From the NCBI GenBank assembly GCA_031280645.1, contig JAITGL010000047.1, forward strand, positions 1 through 54,791: a stretch of DNA of 54,791 nt, written 5' to 3'. This document shows positions 17,947 through 26,767 of this stretch, piece after piece (the stretch's first letter is position 1; each line of letters starts with the position of its first letter). This DNA comes from Tannerellaceae bacterium (GTDB taxonomy: Bacteria; Bacteroidota; Bacteroidia; Bacteroidales; Tannerellaceae). Both the position numbers and the translations under genes were made by a program. Below the pieces are notes generated by a model that was not told where the DNA came from, made no database searches, and worked only from the letters and a program-made list of their open reading frames with translations.

Positions 17947-18873
17947 ATGAAACTCAAACTTTATGCAATTGCCGTTATAGCCTTCGCATGCTTATTGGCA
18001 TTTTCCTCCTGCTCGTCGGAGCCGGACGATAATCCGGGCGGATCATCGTCGGGCGAAACTCCCCAGGCCCTCAAGCCCTCCGACCAGGTTACGAACTCCT
18101 TCCACAGCCTCTATCCCACCGCGCTGCAAGTTACGTGGAGCATTCGCCAAAACTACTACGTGGCCGATTTCCAGGCCCACGGGAGCCGCTACCGCACATG
18201 GTTCACAATGGAGGGCGTGATGGTTGTTGAAAAAAAGTATATCTCTTACGCCGAGCTCCCGCCCGCGGTTGTCGAGGCTTTCTCGCAAACCAGCTATCGC
18301 GCGTGGGATATCCGCACCACCTACCTGCTGTCGCGCAAAGATTTTGCCGGCATTAACGGCATAAGCGTTATCCTCAACGGCAAGATATCCAATCTGTACT
18401 TTACGGTTAACGGGAATTATATCCGGGTGGCCGACGATTTCAGCGAGTACTCCGATTCGCCGGTAAATGTTCCGCCGGCGCTGCAAAATCAGATAAATTC
18501 AATGTTTAACCTCCCCGAGCTTGTAGATCTTTCGTTTATCGACCTGATGAGTTCGGAGATCAGCGTAGGAATCATAAGCGACAGGCATTTCGTAACCGCC
18601 GTATTCAGCAGCAATTACTCCTGGATAGTAAACTTCTGGGAGATGGCTCTCGACGAGCTGCCCGACGCCGTGCGCGAGGGGTACCTGAAATCGCCTTACG
18701 CAACGTTTCCTTGCTTGCATAGCCGGGTGATGGAAACTCCGCTGGGCGTATCCTATCTTTTCTACATAGTTAGAAACAGCAAAACGATAATCATTGAGTT
18801 CGACGCCAAGGGTCATGCCATCACCGAGCTGTCGAGGAAACATGCCATCACGAAATATCTGCTGATTCGATAA
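17947..18873 (+). CDS. PepSY-like (DUF2874) lipoprotein
   Basis: 308 residues from ATG 17947. The signal ends in a lipobox around AFSSC, so it is a lipoprotein. The mature part contains repeated PepSY-like units, e.g. FHSLYPTALQVTWSIRQNYYVADF and LPDAVREGYLKSPYATF, as in BLIP-fold DUF2874 proteins of Bacteroides. These are presumed to bind other proteins in the periplasm; no enzyme motif is visible. Its 3' end overlaps the convergent PPTase gene by 61 bases. The start at 17947 is preferred over 17935, which would overlap the kinase stop. Confidence 0.82.
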   Translation: MKLKLYAIAVIAFACLLAFSSCSSEPDDNPGGSSSGETPQALKPSDQVTNSFHSLYPTALQVTWSIRQNYYVADFQAHGSRYRTWFTMEGVMVVEKKYISYAELPPAVVEAFSQTSYRAWDIRTTYLLSRKDFAGINGISVILNGKISNLYFTVNGNYIRVADDFSEYSDSPVNVPPALQNQINSMFNLPELVDLSFIDLMSSEISVGIISDRHFVTAVFSSNYSWIVNFWEMALDELPDAVREGYLKSPYATFPCLHSRVMETPLGVSYLFYIVRNSKTIIIEFDAKGHAITELSRKHAITKYLLIR

Positions 18874-19454
18874 TAGAATCGCATCGCTCCCCGGCCGGGG
18901 TTGCGAGTATCAACGGCGCAAACAACGCCGGCATCCTCAAGCGGGAAAGGAGAAATACGGAAACGACGGCCAAAGTCTGTATCTCCTTTCCCTATTATTT
19001 TATACATAGCCTCCTTCACACACCAGCACGCCGTTACATGATCGTCGGGACGCAAGGGGTTGATAAACTCGTTTTCCACCGGATGAAGGAACCGGGCGCT
19101 GACCTTCAAAGCCCTGTCGCTACGGTATTCGATATCAATCCCCGCCGGCCCGTTCTTGCCTACGGATACTGCGGCGTATCCCCGCGTATGCGATATGCTG
19201 ATAGAGATGTCGTTGCGGCCGGCAATGCGGGGAGCTCCTCCGGGTTCGTATTCAACGACAACTTCGCGGCCGAGCATGGTTTTAAGCAAAACCCTTACGG
19301 CAAGCCATTCGCGCCGGCGGCCTTCGTTCTTAATTCCGGCCAGGAAGGTTGCATACTCGTTGCGTCGAGATAAAAAAGAGAGGAGAGCATCTTCGCTCTC
19401 CTCAATTATCCAGATTCCTGCCGAGGGCGGAAGGGATGGGGCGTATAGCGGCAT
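18813..19454 (-). CDS. 4'-phosphopantetheinyl transferase (Sfp type)
   Basis: Attaches the phosphopantetheine arm of CoA to acyl or peptidyl carrier proteins. 213 residues, normal for the Sfp class. The magnesium-binding GIDIE is at 105-109 and the second signature WCVKEAMYKIIGKG is at 144-157; REWLAVRVLLKTML at 48-61 is the usual N-half motif. It is third in a reverse run FN3 protein-ssb-PPTase, 33 bases after ssb. A strong terminator-like hairpin lies inside codons 18-26 (see 19372-19403). No polyketide or peptide synthase is in the window, so fatty-acid ACP is the likely target. Confidence 0.9.
   Translation of the reverse strand: MPLYAPSLPPSAGIWIIEESEDALLSFLSRRNEYATFLAGIKNEGRRREWLAVRVLLKTMLGREVVVEYEPGGAPRIAGRNDISISISHTRGYAAVSVGKNGPAGIDIEYRSDRALKVSARFLHPVENEFINPLRPDDHVTACWCVKEAMYKIIGKGDTDFGRRFRISPFPLEDAGVVCAVDTRNPGRGAMRFYYRISRYFVMACFLDSSVMA
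19372..19403 (-). terminator. Terminator-like hairpin inside the PPTase coding region
   Basis: On the minus strand GAGGAGAGC pairs perfectly with GCTCTCCTC (9 bp, 6-base loop) and is followed by TCTTTTTTA. It has all the marks of an intrinsic terminator yet lies about 50-80 bases into the gene. It may end most ssb transcripts or attenuate the PPTase. Confidence 0.6.
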
Positions 19455-19487
19455 ATATTCTAAATAGCGTTTGGACTTTCCGGCCTT

Positions 19488-19985
19488 TTAGAAAGGCAAA
19501 TCATCGTCGGGATTACTGTACGCCGAATAAGTTGCTCCCGATTCCGATACCTTATACTGCTGCGGCGGGCTTGTATCATAAGAGGCTGCGGGCTTGGCGG
19601 CCAATGGAGTCGTAGCGTTTTGTTGCGCCGCCGACTGCTGTTCGGGCGGTCGTCCGAAGTTGAAGAACTCAACGCGGTCGGCAAAGATTTCGGTAACATA
19701 TCGTTTGATTCCCTGCTGATCTTCATAGTTTCTATACCTTACTTTTCCTTCAACGTAAACTCCGCTTCCTTTCTTCACCCATTTCTCAACAAATGCAACC
19801 TGTTCGCGGCGAACAACAATGTTGTGCCATTCGGTGCGTTCGGGCACCTCGGTGCCGTTAGCCAGCTTGTATCCCCTTTCCGACGTTGCCATCGGGAAGT
19901 TGGCCACAGCATTACCACTGTCGAAGTAACGCACTTCGGGATCTCGGCCAACGTTTCCAATCAATATAACTTTATTAAGCGACAT
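19488..19985 (-). CDS. ssb: Single-stranded DNA-binding protein
   Basis: 165 residues. Residues 1-110 form the OB fold: NKVILIGNVGRDPEVRYFDSGNAVANF, then EWHNIVV and GSGVYVEGKVRYRNYED. A disordered Gln/Ala/Pro-rich linker follows, and the C-terminal tip DDDLPF is the acidic tail that recruits replication and repair proteins. It starts 12 bases after the stop of the secreted FN3 protein, an unusual partner. Confidence 0.97.
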   Translation of the reverse strand: MSLNKVILIGNVGRDPEVRYFDSGNAVANFPMATSERGYKLANGTEVPERTEWHNIVVRREQVAFVEKWVKKGSGVYVEGKVRYRNYEDQQGIKRYVTEIFADRVEFFNFGRPPEQQSAAQQNATTPLAAKPAASYDTSPPQQYKVSESGATYSAYSNPDDDLPF

Positions 19986-19997
19986 AGTTATTTTAGT

Positions 19998-20858
19998 TTA
20001 TTGTACGAATACTTTCTCCTTAGCATCTCCCATTGAAACGAAGTAGATTCCCTTCGGCGCCGATACGCTTGTAGTTCCGGCTGCAACTGTCCGCTTCACC
20101 ACAGGCTGTCCGCCAACCGACACTACCAGCAGCTCGCCGGGCTCAGGCGAATCAACAACAATGGCTCCATCTCTTGCCGCAATCTTAACGCTGCGAGTAT
20201 CGGAGGGCGTAGCGGCAACCTCATCGGAGGCTTCGGCGAGCGTTACTTTAGTCCATACTTCCTTATCCTTCCCCGGAAAATCGGTAAAAGTACGGCAAGC
20301 TACGACGCGGAACGAGGCCGCAACGCCATTAGGCAAGTCCTCCACTGTATACGAGGTAAGATTCGCGCCCAGAGTGATCTTCTCGTTTGTTGAGCCTGTT
20401 AGCAACAAATACGTATAATCGCGTCCCGCAAGAGGAGGCTCCCATGTAAGCGTAACAGATTGATGTTTGCCTGTTGCCGTTAGATTACGCACCGCCGCAG
20501 GCTCGCCGGGAATTGCGTATAAAATTCCCACATCAATCAAAGGCCATTCTGTTGGATGAAAATACACCTCGAAAGCATAAAGCTTCCCATTCTCAAGCCC
20601 GTTTACTACAAGCGGCGAGCTAAGCAAATTGCCGTCGGGAGCCGTAATAGAACCACCGCCGATCACCGCCACGCTGTCGACGCTATTCGCGGCATCCCAG
20701 GTAATCACAGCGCAGCCGTTGCCGGCAGCGGCATTAAGCCCCAGGTTTTGCGCTTTGGCTCCGGGCATTGCTATAAGCAGGCACAGCGCGACAGGTAGCA
20801 AGGCTCCGGCGCTTAGATGCCGGATCATTTCCTTTTTAATATTTCTCATATTCTTCAC
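19998..20858 (-). CDS. Secreted fibronectin type III protein with T9SS-like C-terminus
   Basis: 286 residues. A signal peptide (about 15-36, ending in GAKAQ) is followed by an FN3-like domain with divergent strands. A clear FN3 domain lies near 118-213 (AAVRNLTATGKHQSVTLTWEPP through ASFRVVACRTF). The last ~65 residues end in KGIYFVSMGDAKEKVFVQ, like the type A sorting tail of the type IX secretion system, so it may be exported to the surface. It is not obviously related to ssb, only 12 bases downstream. Confidence 0.78.
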   Translation of the reverse strand: MKNMRNIKKEMIRHLSAGALLPVALCLLIAMPGAKAQNLGLNAAAGNGCAVITWDAANSVDSVAVIGGGSITAPDGNLLSSPLVVNGLENGKLYAFEVYFHPTEWPLIDVGILYAIPGEPAAVRNLTATGKHQSVTLTWEPPLAGRDYTYLLLTGSTNEKITLGANLTSYTVEDLPNGVAASFRVVACRTFTDFPGKDKEVWTKVTLAEASDEVAATPSDTRSVKIAARDGAIVVDSPEPGELLVVSVGGQPVVKRTVAAGTTSVSAPKGIYFVSMGDAKEKVFVQ

Positions 20859-20877
20859 TGTTAAAATTATTTGTACG

Positions 20878-20885
20878 CAAATATA
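20878..20885 (-). promoter_or_regulatory. -7 box of the FN3-ssb-PPTase unit
   Basis: TATATTTG on the minus strand, about 20 bases before the ATG at 20858. The -33 element is not clear. Confidence 0.5.
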
Positions 20886-21026
20886 AATAAAATCCGAAAG
20901 CTGCTTTTAATGATCCATTTTGAAAGAGGTTTTTTGCTGGAAATTGCGATATTGCAACATTTTCCTCCAATATAGAAACTAAACGATGGTTGAAGAAAAA
21001 TCAGCGAGATAAAAAGAATCAAACAT

Positions 21027-21057
21027 TTTGCTTGTTTTAAAACAATATGTACTTTTG
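21027..21057 (+). promoter_or_regulatory. Promoter of rpsU-xerC-hpf
   Basis: TTTG at 21027-21030 and TACTTTTG at 21050-21057, 19 bases apart, match both elements of the Bacteroidota promoter. Transcription would start near 21064, about 48 bases before rpsU. Confidence 0.75.
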
Positions 21058-21111
21058 TGGCCGCAAATAAATATCTAACAAATAAATAATTCAATAAAAC
21101 AAAGTAATTGT

Positions 21112-21303
21112 ATGATTGTAGTCCCACTGAAAGAAGGCGAGAACATTGAAAAAGCGCTCAAGAAATTTAAGAGAAAATTCGAGAAAACCGGAATTGTTAA
21201 AGAGCTGCGCAGCCGGCAAGCTTTTGCAAAACCCTCGATAGAGAAGAGAAAACAAATTATGAAAGCCATATACGTGCAGCAGTTGCAGCGCTTGGACGAA
21301 TAA
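21112..21303 (+). CDS. rpsU: 30S ribosomal protein S21
   Basis: 63 residues, full length for the family. MIVVPLKEGENIEKALKKF and the basic SRQAFAKPSIEKRKQIMKA are typical. S21 sits at the mRNA exit of the small subunit; in Bacteroidota it helps to hide the anti-Shine-Dalgarno. It begins a conserved run with xerC and hpf. Confidence 0.97.
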   Translation: MIVVPLKEGENIEKALKKFKRKFEKTGIVKELRSRQAFAKPSIEKRKQIMKAIYVQQLQRLDE

Positions 21304-21372
21304 CAAAATCACTGAAAAAATTTGTTTGTTTAGAATCTATGCCTATATTCGTTGCTCAAACAGTGAAGTAAT

Positions 21373-22281
21373 ATGCAAAAGGCGATAGATTCTTTTTTAG
21401 ACTACCTCAAAGACGAACGGAACTATTCCGTTCATACAATATCTTCGTATAAAGAAGACTTGCAGCAATTTGAGGAGTACGTAAGAAAGCATTACGACGG
21501 AACGTTTGCCCCCAACCTTATCGACCGGGATATTGTGAGGAACTGGATGGCGTACCTGATGGATAACAAAATGGCGCCCGCGTCGATCAACAGGAAACTG
21601 AGCGCATTAAAATCGTTTGCCAAGTTCCTGGTTAAACAAAACATAATACCGACCAACATCCTGCGATTCCTTACAGGTCCCAAACAAAAGAAAAGCCTCC
21701 CATGCTTCGTCAGAGAATCGGATATGAATACACTGCTGGATGCCGAGCCTGATAACGACGACTTTGAAGGAATCCGCAACCGGCTAATTCTTGAAATGCT
21801 GTACGACACAGGCATAAGATGCTCGGAACTGCTGGGAATCAAAATCGCCGACATTAATTATGAAACATCGCTGCTGCGCGTAACAGGCAAGCGAAACAAG
21901 CAACGCTTGATACCATTCGGTCCAACCCTAAAAGAACAAATGCTGACTTATACGGCCATCCGCAATCATCGGATTGGTACGGAATCCGACGCGTTTTTAG
22001 TAAGGACAAACGGGAAACCGCTTAGCGATTTTATCGTATACAGCATAGTTCATAAGAAATTGTTGGAAGTCCCGTCGCTATCCAAACGCAGCCCCCACGT
22101 ATTACGACATTCGTTTGCAACCGGTATGCTTAACAACGGAGCAACGCTCAACGCTATTAAAGAACTCCTGGGTCATAGCGATCTTGCGTCGACCGGAGTA
22201 TATACGCATACCACTTTTGAGGAATTAAAAAAAGTGTATAATGCTCATCCGCGAGCGAAAAAAGAGATTTTATGGAAATAA
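21373..22281 (+). CDS. xerC: Tyrosine recombinase XerC/XerD type
   Basis: 302 residues. The N-terminal SAM-like domain binds the core (SFLDYLKDERNYSVHTISSYKEDL). The catalytic domain has R in YDTGIRCSELLGI, HVLRHSFATGM with H and R, and LGHSDLASTGVYTH with the nucleophilic Tyr. It resolves chromosome dimers at dif. Its place between rpsU and hpf is the standard Bacteroidales arrangement, so it is the house-keeping enzyme rather than a phage integrase. Its stop overlaps the hpf start by 10 bases. Confidence 0.9.
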   Translation: MQKAIDSFLDYLKDERNYSVHTISSYKEDLQQFEEYVRKHYDGTFAPNLIDRDIVRNWMAYLMDNKMAPASINRKLSALKSFAKFLVKQNIIPTNILRFLTGPKQKKSLPCFVRESDMNTLLDAEPDNDDFEGIRNRLILEMLYDTGIRCSELLGIKIADINYETSLLRVTGKRNKQRLIPFGPTLKEQMLTYTAIRNHRIGTESDAFLVRTNGKPLSDFIVYSIVHKKLLEVPSLSKRSPHVLRHSFATGMLNNGATLNAIKELLGHSDLASTGVYTHTTFEELKKVYNAHPRAKKEILWK

Positions 22282-22643
22282 TAATTCAATCAATCCACTT
22301 TGATGCTACCGCCAAGCTGGAAGCCTTTATTGAAAAGAAAGTATCCAAACTCGAACACTATTACGACGGCATCATAACGGCCGAAGTAGTTTTGAAAGTA
22401 GTAAAACCGGAAACGGTGCAAAACAAACATGTTGCGATCAAACTAAAACTCAAGAGCGGCGAACTATACGCCGAGAAAATTAACGATACGTTTGAAGGTG
22501 CTATCGACGATTGTGTAGAAGCTCTGTCGAAACAATTGTCGAAATACAAGAACAAAAGCGTGTCTAAAAAGAAACGGCTTGATCAAGACGATTTTAGCGA
22601 CCCCGCCATTGATGATTCGGATCCGCTGCTGGAAGATATTTAG
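22272..22643 (+). CDS. hpf: Ribosome hibernation promoting factor (short HPF)
   Basis: 123 residues. The RaiA/HPF fold is evident: IIQSIHFDATAKLEAFIEKKVSKLEHYYD then the strand-helix part ending AIDDCVEALSKQLSKYK. It binds the decoding centre of idle 70S ribosomes. The lack of a C-terminal dimerising domain makes it the short form. It is translated from within the end of xerC. Confidence 0.93.
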   Translation: MEIIIQSIHFDATAKLEAFIEKKVSKLEHYYDGIITAEVVLKVVKPETVQNKHVAIKLKLKSGELYAEKINDTFEGAIDDCVEALSKQLSKYKNKSVSKKKRLDQDDFSDPAIDDSDPLLEDI

Positions 22644-22671
22644 AAAACTTACTCTAAATATTCGCGAAATG

Positions 22672-22703
22672 TTTGACGATCTAAGAAATATTATCTAAGT
22701 TTG
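22672..22703 (+). promoter_or_regulatory. Promoter of the tRNA cluster
   Basis: TTTG at 22672-22675 and TAAGTTTG at 22696-22703, 20 bases apart, match both Bacteroidota promoter elements; the first tRNA begins at 22743. Confidence 0.78.
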
Positions 22704-22742
22704 CAGCCGTTTCGCCCGAAAGATCCGAAACGGCTGTATTTT

Positions 22743-22816
22743 GCCTCTTTAGCTCAGTTGGCCAGAGCACGTGATTTGTAATCTCGGGGTCGTTGGTTCG
22801 AATCCGACAAGAGGCT
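22743..22816 (+). tRNA. tRNA-Thr (TGT)
   Basis: 74 bases folding to a cloverleaf: acceptor GCCTCTT/AAGAGGC, anticodon loop TTTGTAA with TGT, T arm GTTGG-TTCGAAT-CCGAC. First of three tRNAs in one transcript. Confidence 0.97.
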
Positions 22817-22828
22817 CGAAAAGAATAA

Positions 22829-22911
22829 GGGCAGTTACCAGAGTGGCCAAATGGGGCTGACTGTAACTCAGCTGACTTACGTCTTCGGTGGTTCGAATCC
22901 ATCACTGCCCA
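22829..22911 (+). tRNA. tRNA-Tyr (GTA)
   Basis: 83 bases with a long variable arm, as in type II tRNAs. Acceptor GGGCAGT/ACTGCCC, anticodon loop CTGTAAC with GTA, T arm GGTGG-TTCGAAT-CCATC. Confidence 0.97.
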
Positions 22912-22938
22912 CGCTTCTTTTTTAAGCTTATAAAACAT

Positions 22939-23011
22939 GCGGAAGTAGCTCAGTTGATAGAGCATTAGCCTTCCAAGCTGAGGGTCGCGGGTTTGAGCCC
23001 CGTCTTCCGCT
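22939..23011 (+). tRNA. tRNA-Gly (TCC)
   Basis: 73 bases; acceptor GCGGAAG/CTTCCGC, anticodon TCC in CTTCCAA. CCA is encoded at 23012-23014. In other Bacteroidales a further tRNA-Thr and tuf usually follow; here a terminator does. Confidence 0.97.
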
Positions 23012-23043
23012 CCAACAGAAAAAGCTTTAATTTTAAACAGTAG

Positions 23044-23081
23044 ATGCTCCCTGAATCAATGATTGAGGGGGCATTTTTTTT
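23044..23081 (+). terminator. Terminator of the tRNA transcript
   Basis: ATGCTCCCT pairs with AGGGGGCAT across a short loop, then eight T. Confidence 0.88.
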
Positions 23082-23124
23082 ATTCTTACCCAGATTGGCT
23101 ATACAAGACTCTTTATTTAAACAG

Positions 23125-23132
23125 TACATTTG
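23125..23132 (+). promoter_or_regulatory. -7 box of the SNF2 gene
   Basis: TACATTTG fits the -7 box; a start near 23139 leaves ~20 bases before the ATG at 23160. Confidence 0.5.
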
Positions 23133-23159
23133 TATTTATCAAACAAAATTTGCAAACAA

Positions 23160-26100
23160 ATGGCAGAACAATTTGGAAAAACATGGTGGGGCCAGCGTTG
23201 GCTTGGAATTCTTGGCGCAATTGATAGCAACAAGAGCTCACAACGAGGCATAGGTTATACACGGGGTAAGCATGTAAAAGATCTTTTGGTTGCAGGCAAT
23301 ATGATAACTGCCAAGGTTAAGGGTAGCCGTTCAAAGCCTTATTCACTCAGAATTACCGCCGTGCCGTTCCAGCGAACACAGATCGACTCTCTTATGACTA
23401 AAATTATCGAACGACCGGCTCTTGTTGCAAAATTACTTAACGGTGAGGTAGACTCCTCTATTGTTACCATTGCCGAAGAACTGAATATGACAGTGTTCCC
23501 ACGCAGGTGGACCGATTTGCAAATGCAATGCTCATGCCCCGAAAAAACGATGCCCTGCAAGCATATTGTAGCGATAATCTATATGGCTAGCCGCAACATT
23601 GACAATAATCCGTTCATCATATTCAATCTGCATAACCTCTACTTACAAACTGAACTAAGGCAGCGAGGAATTACACTGCCGGATCGTATCGGCGAAGATA
23701 TTCCAGTGTTCAGTCGCACGCTGAAAACCAGGAATTATGCTTATAATGTAAGTGATGATGCCGTATATGAACGCATCGACTTCTCACAGCTTCAGAACAT
23801 TTCAAGAGCGTTACTACTCCTGTTGCCCGATCGTCCGCCATTTTATCCTTCGGGTAATTTCCGGGATAAATATGCTTTGCAGATTTCACATATTACGAAG
23901 GAGATTACACGTGTCCTATCAAAACCGAAAGGCGTTGCAGGTGTATTTCCCTATAATAGCAAGCAACATTTAACGCGCCGCTCAACCGTTTCGGTTAGAG
24001 TCGATGTATTTAACGATGCCAAGGCAAGCGGCTCCAGCCACAAGATAAGGCGAGTAGAACAGTTGCTTGCCGCACTGTTCACATTGCCCCCAGGACGTTT
24101 GGCCGACTATCATCGTTCGGTCGCGGCCATGCGCAAGGTTGCTCTTGCGGCCTTACACCTTACGGCTAACGGAATGATTATTCCTCAAATTATCCGAACC
24201 GATCACAGCGATTACCTGATCCGCTGGCTACCTGCGATGATCGACCACCGTGTAAAAGCAATTGTCGACAGGCTATTAATTTCGCTACCATGCGATTTGC
24301 TGATGCTGATAGTGCAAGACCGACGAAAGAAGGAGGTACGTTTGATTGACAATCTCGCCCTTGAATTGCTCTCAATATTTATCGGCAAAATAGTGACGCG
24401 ACTATCGAAAACCGATAAGAAAGACGTGTTCGAGAACCTTTTTTTCAAGCATAAGGCTCATCCGTTCAAAACCATTAGCGAAAGTGCTCTGCCCCTAGGC
24501 ATCAAAACCTGGCTTGATCGCTATAATATGCCAGCCGGTAAACACATTATCGTTATTACCGTGTCGGAACTGCCAACCGGTGATTTTGCCGCCGATATAA
24601 GCGTTGAAGATAACGCAGCAGCAGATCCCGCCACACACGTTCCTCTGCACGATATCCTTACAAAAAAGAAATACGAAGCCCGACGGTACGATATTATCCG
24701 CGAAGTTTCTCGCCTATCGTCCTTCGTTCGCGGACTCGACGCCTATGTCGATGCAGGAGGCAAGAAACCGATTCGCTTCTCCAACGTCGAGTTTGCTCCC
24801 TTCCTCACAGATATTCTACCAGCCGTTCGCCTGCTTGGAGTAAGAGTAATGCTGCCAAAATCGCTTCAAAAGCTTCTTCACCCGAAAGTATCCGTCAGGC
24901 TGAATAAAGCCGACAAGGGGAAAAGCTTTATCAACATGGCCAACTTGCTTAGCTTCAATTGGCAGGTAGCGCTGGGCGAGACGATCGTTTCGCCCGAAGA
25001 GTTCGACAAGATGTTGAAAACCGCCTCACGACTGTTTAAGTTTAAGGAGAATTACATATATGTAAGCGACCTCGACATCGAACGTATCCGCAAAGCTATC
25101 ACAGCCGGTAAGCCGCTCAGCCCTTCGCAAATGCTACATACGGCTTTGGCCAACGAATACGAAGGCGCTCCGGTATTACTGTCAAACGAAGTTTACAACT
25201 TGATTGGAGAGCTTAACTCCACAGAAAATATCGCTCTGCCGCACAACCTCAACGCACAGATGCGCCCGTATCAGCTCCGCGGCTTCTCGTGGATGTATCG
25301 CAACAGCCGCATTGGCTTCGGAAGTATCATTGCCGACGATATGGGACTTGGAAAAACATTGCAGGTCATTGCCGTTTTGCTGAAATACAAGGAAGAAGGA
25401 TTGATTAACAACAAGCATAAAGCCCTGGTGATCGTACCAACCGGATTACTCGCCAATTGGCAGGCCGAAATCGAAAAATTCGCCCCCGCCTTATCCATCT
25501 ACATATTCCACGGACAATCACGCGATCTCGCCCTGCTCGACCCCGCCGACGTAATGCTAACAACATACGGCGTTGTACGCAGCGACTCTGAAACGCTGAA
25601 AAAGCGAAAGTGGCAGGTAATGGTAATCGACGAAGCGCAGAACATCAAGAACTACGACACTGCACAAGCCAAAGCCGTTAAAAGCATCCCCGCCGGAATC
25701 CGCATCGCAATGAGCGGCACCCCGGTTGAAAACCGTCTGACCGAATTCTGGTCGATTATGGATTATACCAACAAGGGATACCTCGGCACCGTCAAAGCAT
25801 TTAAAGACGACTACGCAAACCCAATCCAGCTATACAACGACGCACGCATAACCGACCGCTTCCGAAAAGTGACCGCCCCATTCATGATGCGACGAATGAA
25901 AACCGATAAAAACATCATATCCGATCTCCCCGACAAGATCGAACTTAACCAATACGCACGGCTTACAACGCAGCAAGCCGCCCTCTATGAAAAAAGCATG
26001 CAAGCCGCAATGCAGCAAATCGAGAACGTTAACGAAACCGACAAACAGTCGATCTTCAAGCGCGACGGCCTCGTGCTGCAAATGATACTATCGCTTAAAC

Positions 26101-26672
26101 AAATATGCAATCACCCAACACAGTTCCTAAAGAACGACCAGTTTGATCCACACCTGTCGGGCAAAACCGAACTTCTTCTTGAAATACTCGACAGTATTGT
26201 AGAGAACGGCGAAAAAACTCTCTTATTTACCCAGTTTACCGAAATGGGACAACTACTCGAACGCTTCATAGGCGAACGTTTCGGCGAGTCGCCAATGTTT
26301 TACCACGGCGGATGCAGCGTTAAGCAGCGCAGTGAAATGGTAGAGCGATTTCAAACCAACCGAGCCGACAACATCTTTATCCTCTCGCTAAAAGCCGCCG
26401 GAACAGGCCTGAATCTCACCGCCGCATCTCACGTTATTCACTACGACTTGTGGTGGAATCCCGCCGTGGAGAACCAAGCAACCGATCGCGCCTATCGCAT
26501 CGGACAGGAGAAGAACGTGATGGTACACCGCCTGATTTGCAAAGACACTTTCGAGGAACGCATAGACGCCATGATCGGTCAAAAGAAACTTCTTGCCGAC
26601 ATGACCGTAGCCAGCGGCGAAAGCTGGCTCGGCAAACTGAGCAACAAAGAATTGCGAGAGTTATTCGGGTAG
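23160..26672 (+). CDS. SWIM-zinc-finger SNF2-family helicase
   Basis: 1170 residues from ATG 23160; the earlier ATG at 23130 overlaps the -7 box. A SWIM zinc finger (CSCPEKTMPCKHI, about 123-136) lies in the N-terminal part. After ~550 residues of unassigned sequence comes the SNF2 ATPase: Walker A DDMGLGKT near 727-734, DEAQ near 823-826, and the C-half motif GLNLTAASHVIHYDLWWNP near 1083. The segment DRAYRIGQ gives motif VI. It uses ATP to move along duplex DNA and remodel proteins on it; the cellular role in bacteria is not settled. It stands alone and could take part in defence or repair, but no defence partner adjoins it. Confidence 0.93.
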   Translation: MAEQFGKTWWGQRWLGILGAIDSNKSSQRGIGYTRGKHVKDLLVAGNMITAKVKGSRSKPYSLRITAVPFQRTQIDSLMTKIIERPALVAKLLNGEVDSSIVTIAEELNMTVFPRRWTDLQMQCSCPEKTMPCKHIVAIIYMASRNIDNNPFIIFNLHNLYLQTELRQRGITLPDRIGEDIPVFSRTLKTRNYAYNVSDDAVYERIDFSQLQNISRALLLLLPDRPPFYPSGNFRDKYALQISHITKEITRVLSKPKGVAGVFPYNSKQHLTRRSTVSVRVDVFNDAKASGSSHKIRRVEQLLAALFTLPPGRLADYHRSVAAMRKVALAALHLTANGMIIPQIIRTDHSDYLIRWLPAMIDHRVKAIVDRLLISLPCDLLMLIVQDRRKKEVRLIDNLALELLSIFIGKIVTRLSKTDKKDVFENLFFKHKAHPFKTISESALPLGIKTWLDRYNMPAGKHIIVITVSELPTGDFAADISVEDNAAADPATHVPLHDILTKKKYEARRYDIIREVSRLSSFVRGLDAYVDAGGKKPIRFSNVEFAPFLTDILPAVRLLGVRVMLPKSLQKLLHPKVSVRLNKADKGKSFINMANLLSFNWQVALGETIVSPEEFDKMLKTASRLFKFKENYIYVSDLDIERIRKAITAGKPLSPSQMLHTALANEYEGAPVLLSNEVYNLIGELNSTENIALPHNLNAQMRPYQLRGFSWMYRNSRIGFGSIIADDMGLGKTLQVIAVLLKYKEEGLINNKHKALVIVPTGLLANWQAEIEKFAPALSIYIFHGQSRDLALLDPADVMLTTYGVVRSDSETLKKRKWQVMVIDEAQNIKNYDTAQAKAVKSIPAGIRIAMSGTPVENRLTEFWSIMDYTNKGYLGTVKAFKDDYANPIQLYNDARITDRFRKVTAPFMMRRMKTDKNIISDLPDKIELNQYARLTTQQAALYEKSMQAAMQQIENVNETDKQSIFKRDGLVLQMILSLKQICNHPTQFLKNDQFDPHLSGKTELLLEILDSIVENGEKTLLFTQFTEMGQLLERFIGERFGESPMFYHGGCSVKQRSEMVERFQTNRADNIFILSLKAAGTGLNLTAASHVIHYDLWWNPAVENQATDRAYRIGQEKNVMVHRLICKDTFEERIDAMIGQKKLLADMTVASGESWLGKLSNKELRELFG

Positions 26673-26767
26673 ATAAAGATTAAGGGGAGTAACAACATCC
26701 GGCAGTTCATATTCAACATAGCGTCTCCGCCACGGCTGGCTGAGCAGGATTATGAGGGCACAAATGC

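Noticed and set aside
21373..22281. Mobile-element integrase
   Set aside because: Its place between rpsU and hpf is the conserved house-keeping XerC locus.
23160..26672. Phage-defence system around the SNF2 helicase
   Set aside because: No nuclease, methylase or other defence gene adjoins it; the neighbours are tRNAs and glycosidases.
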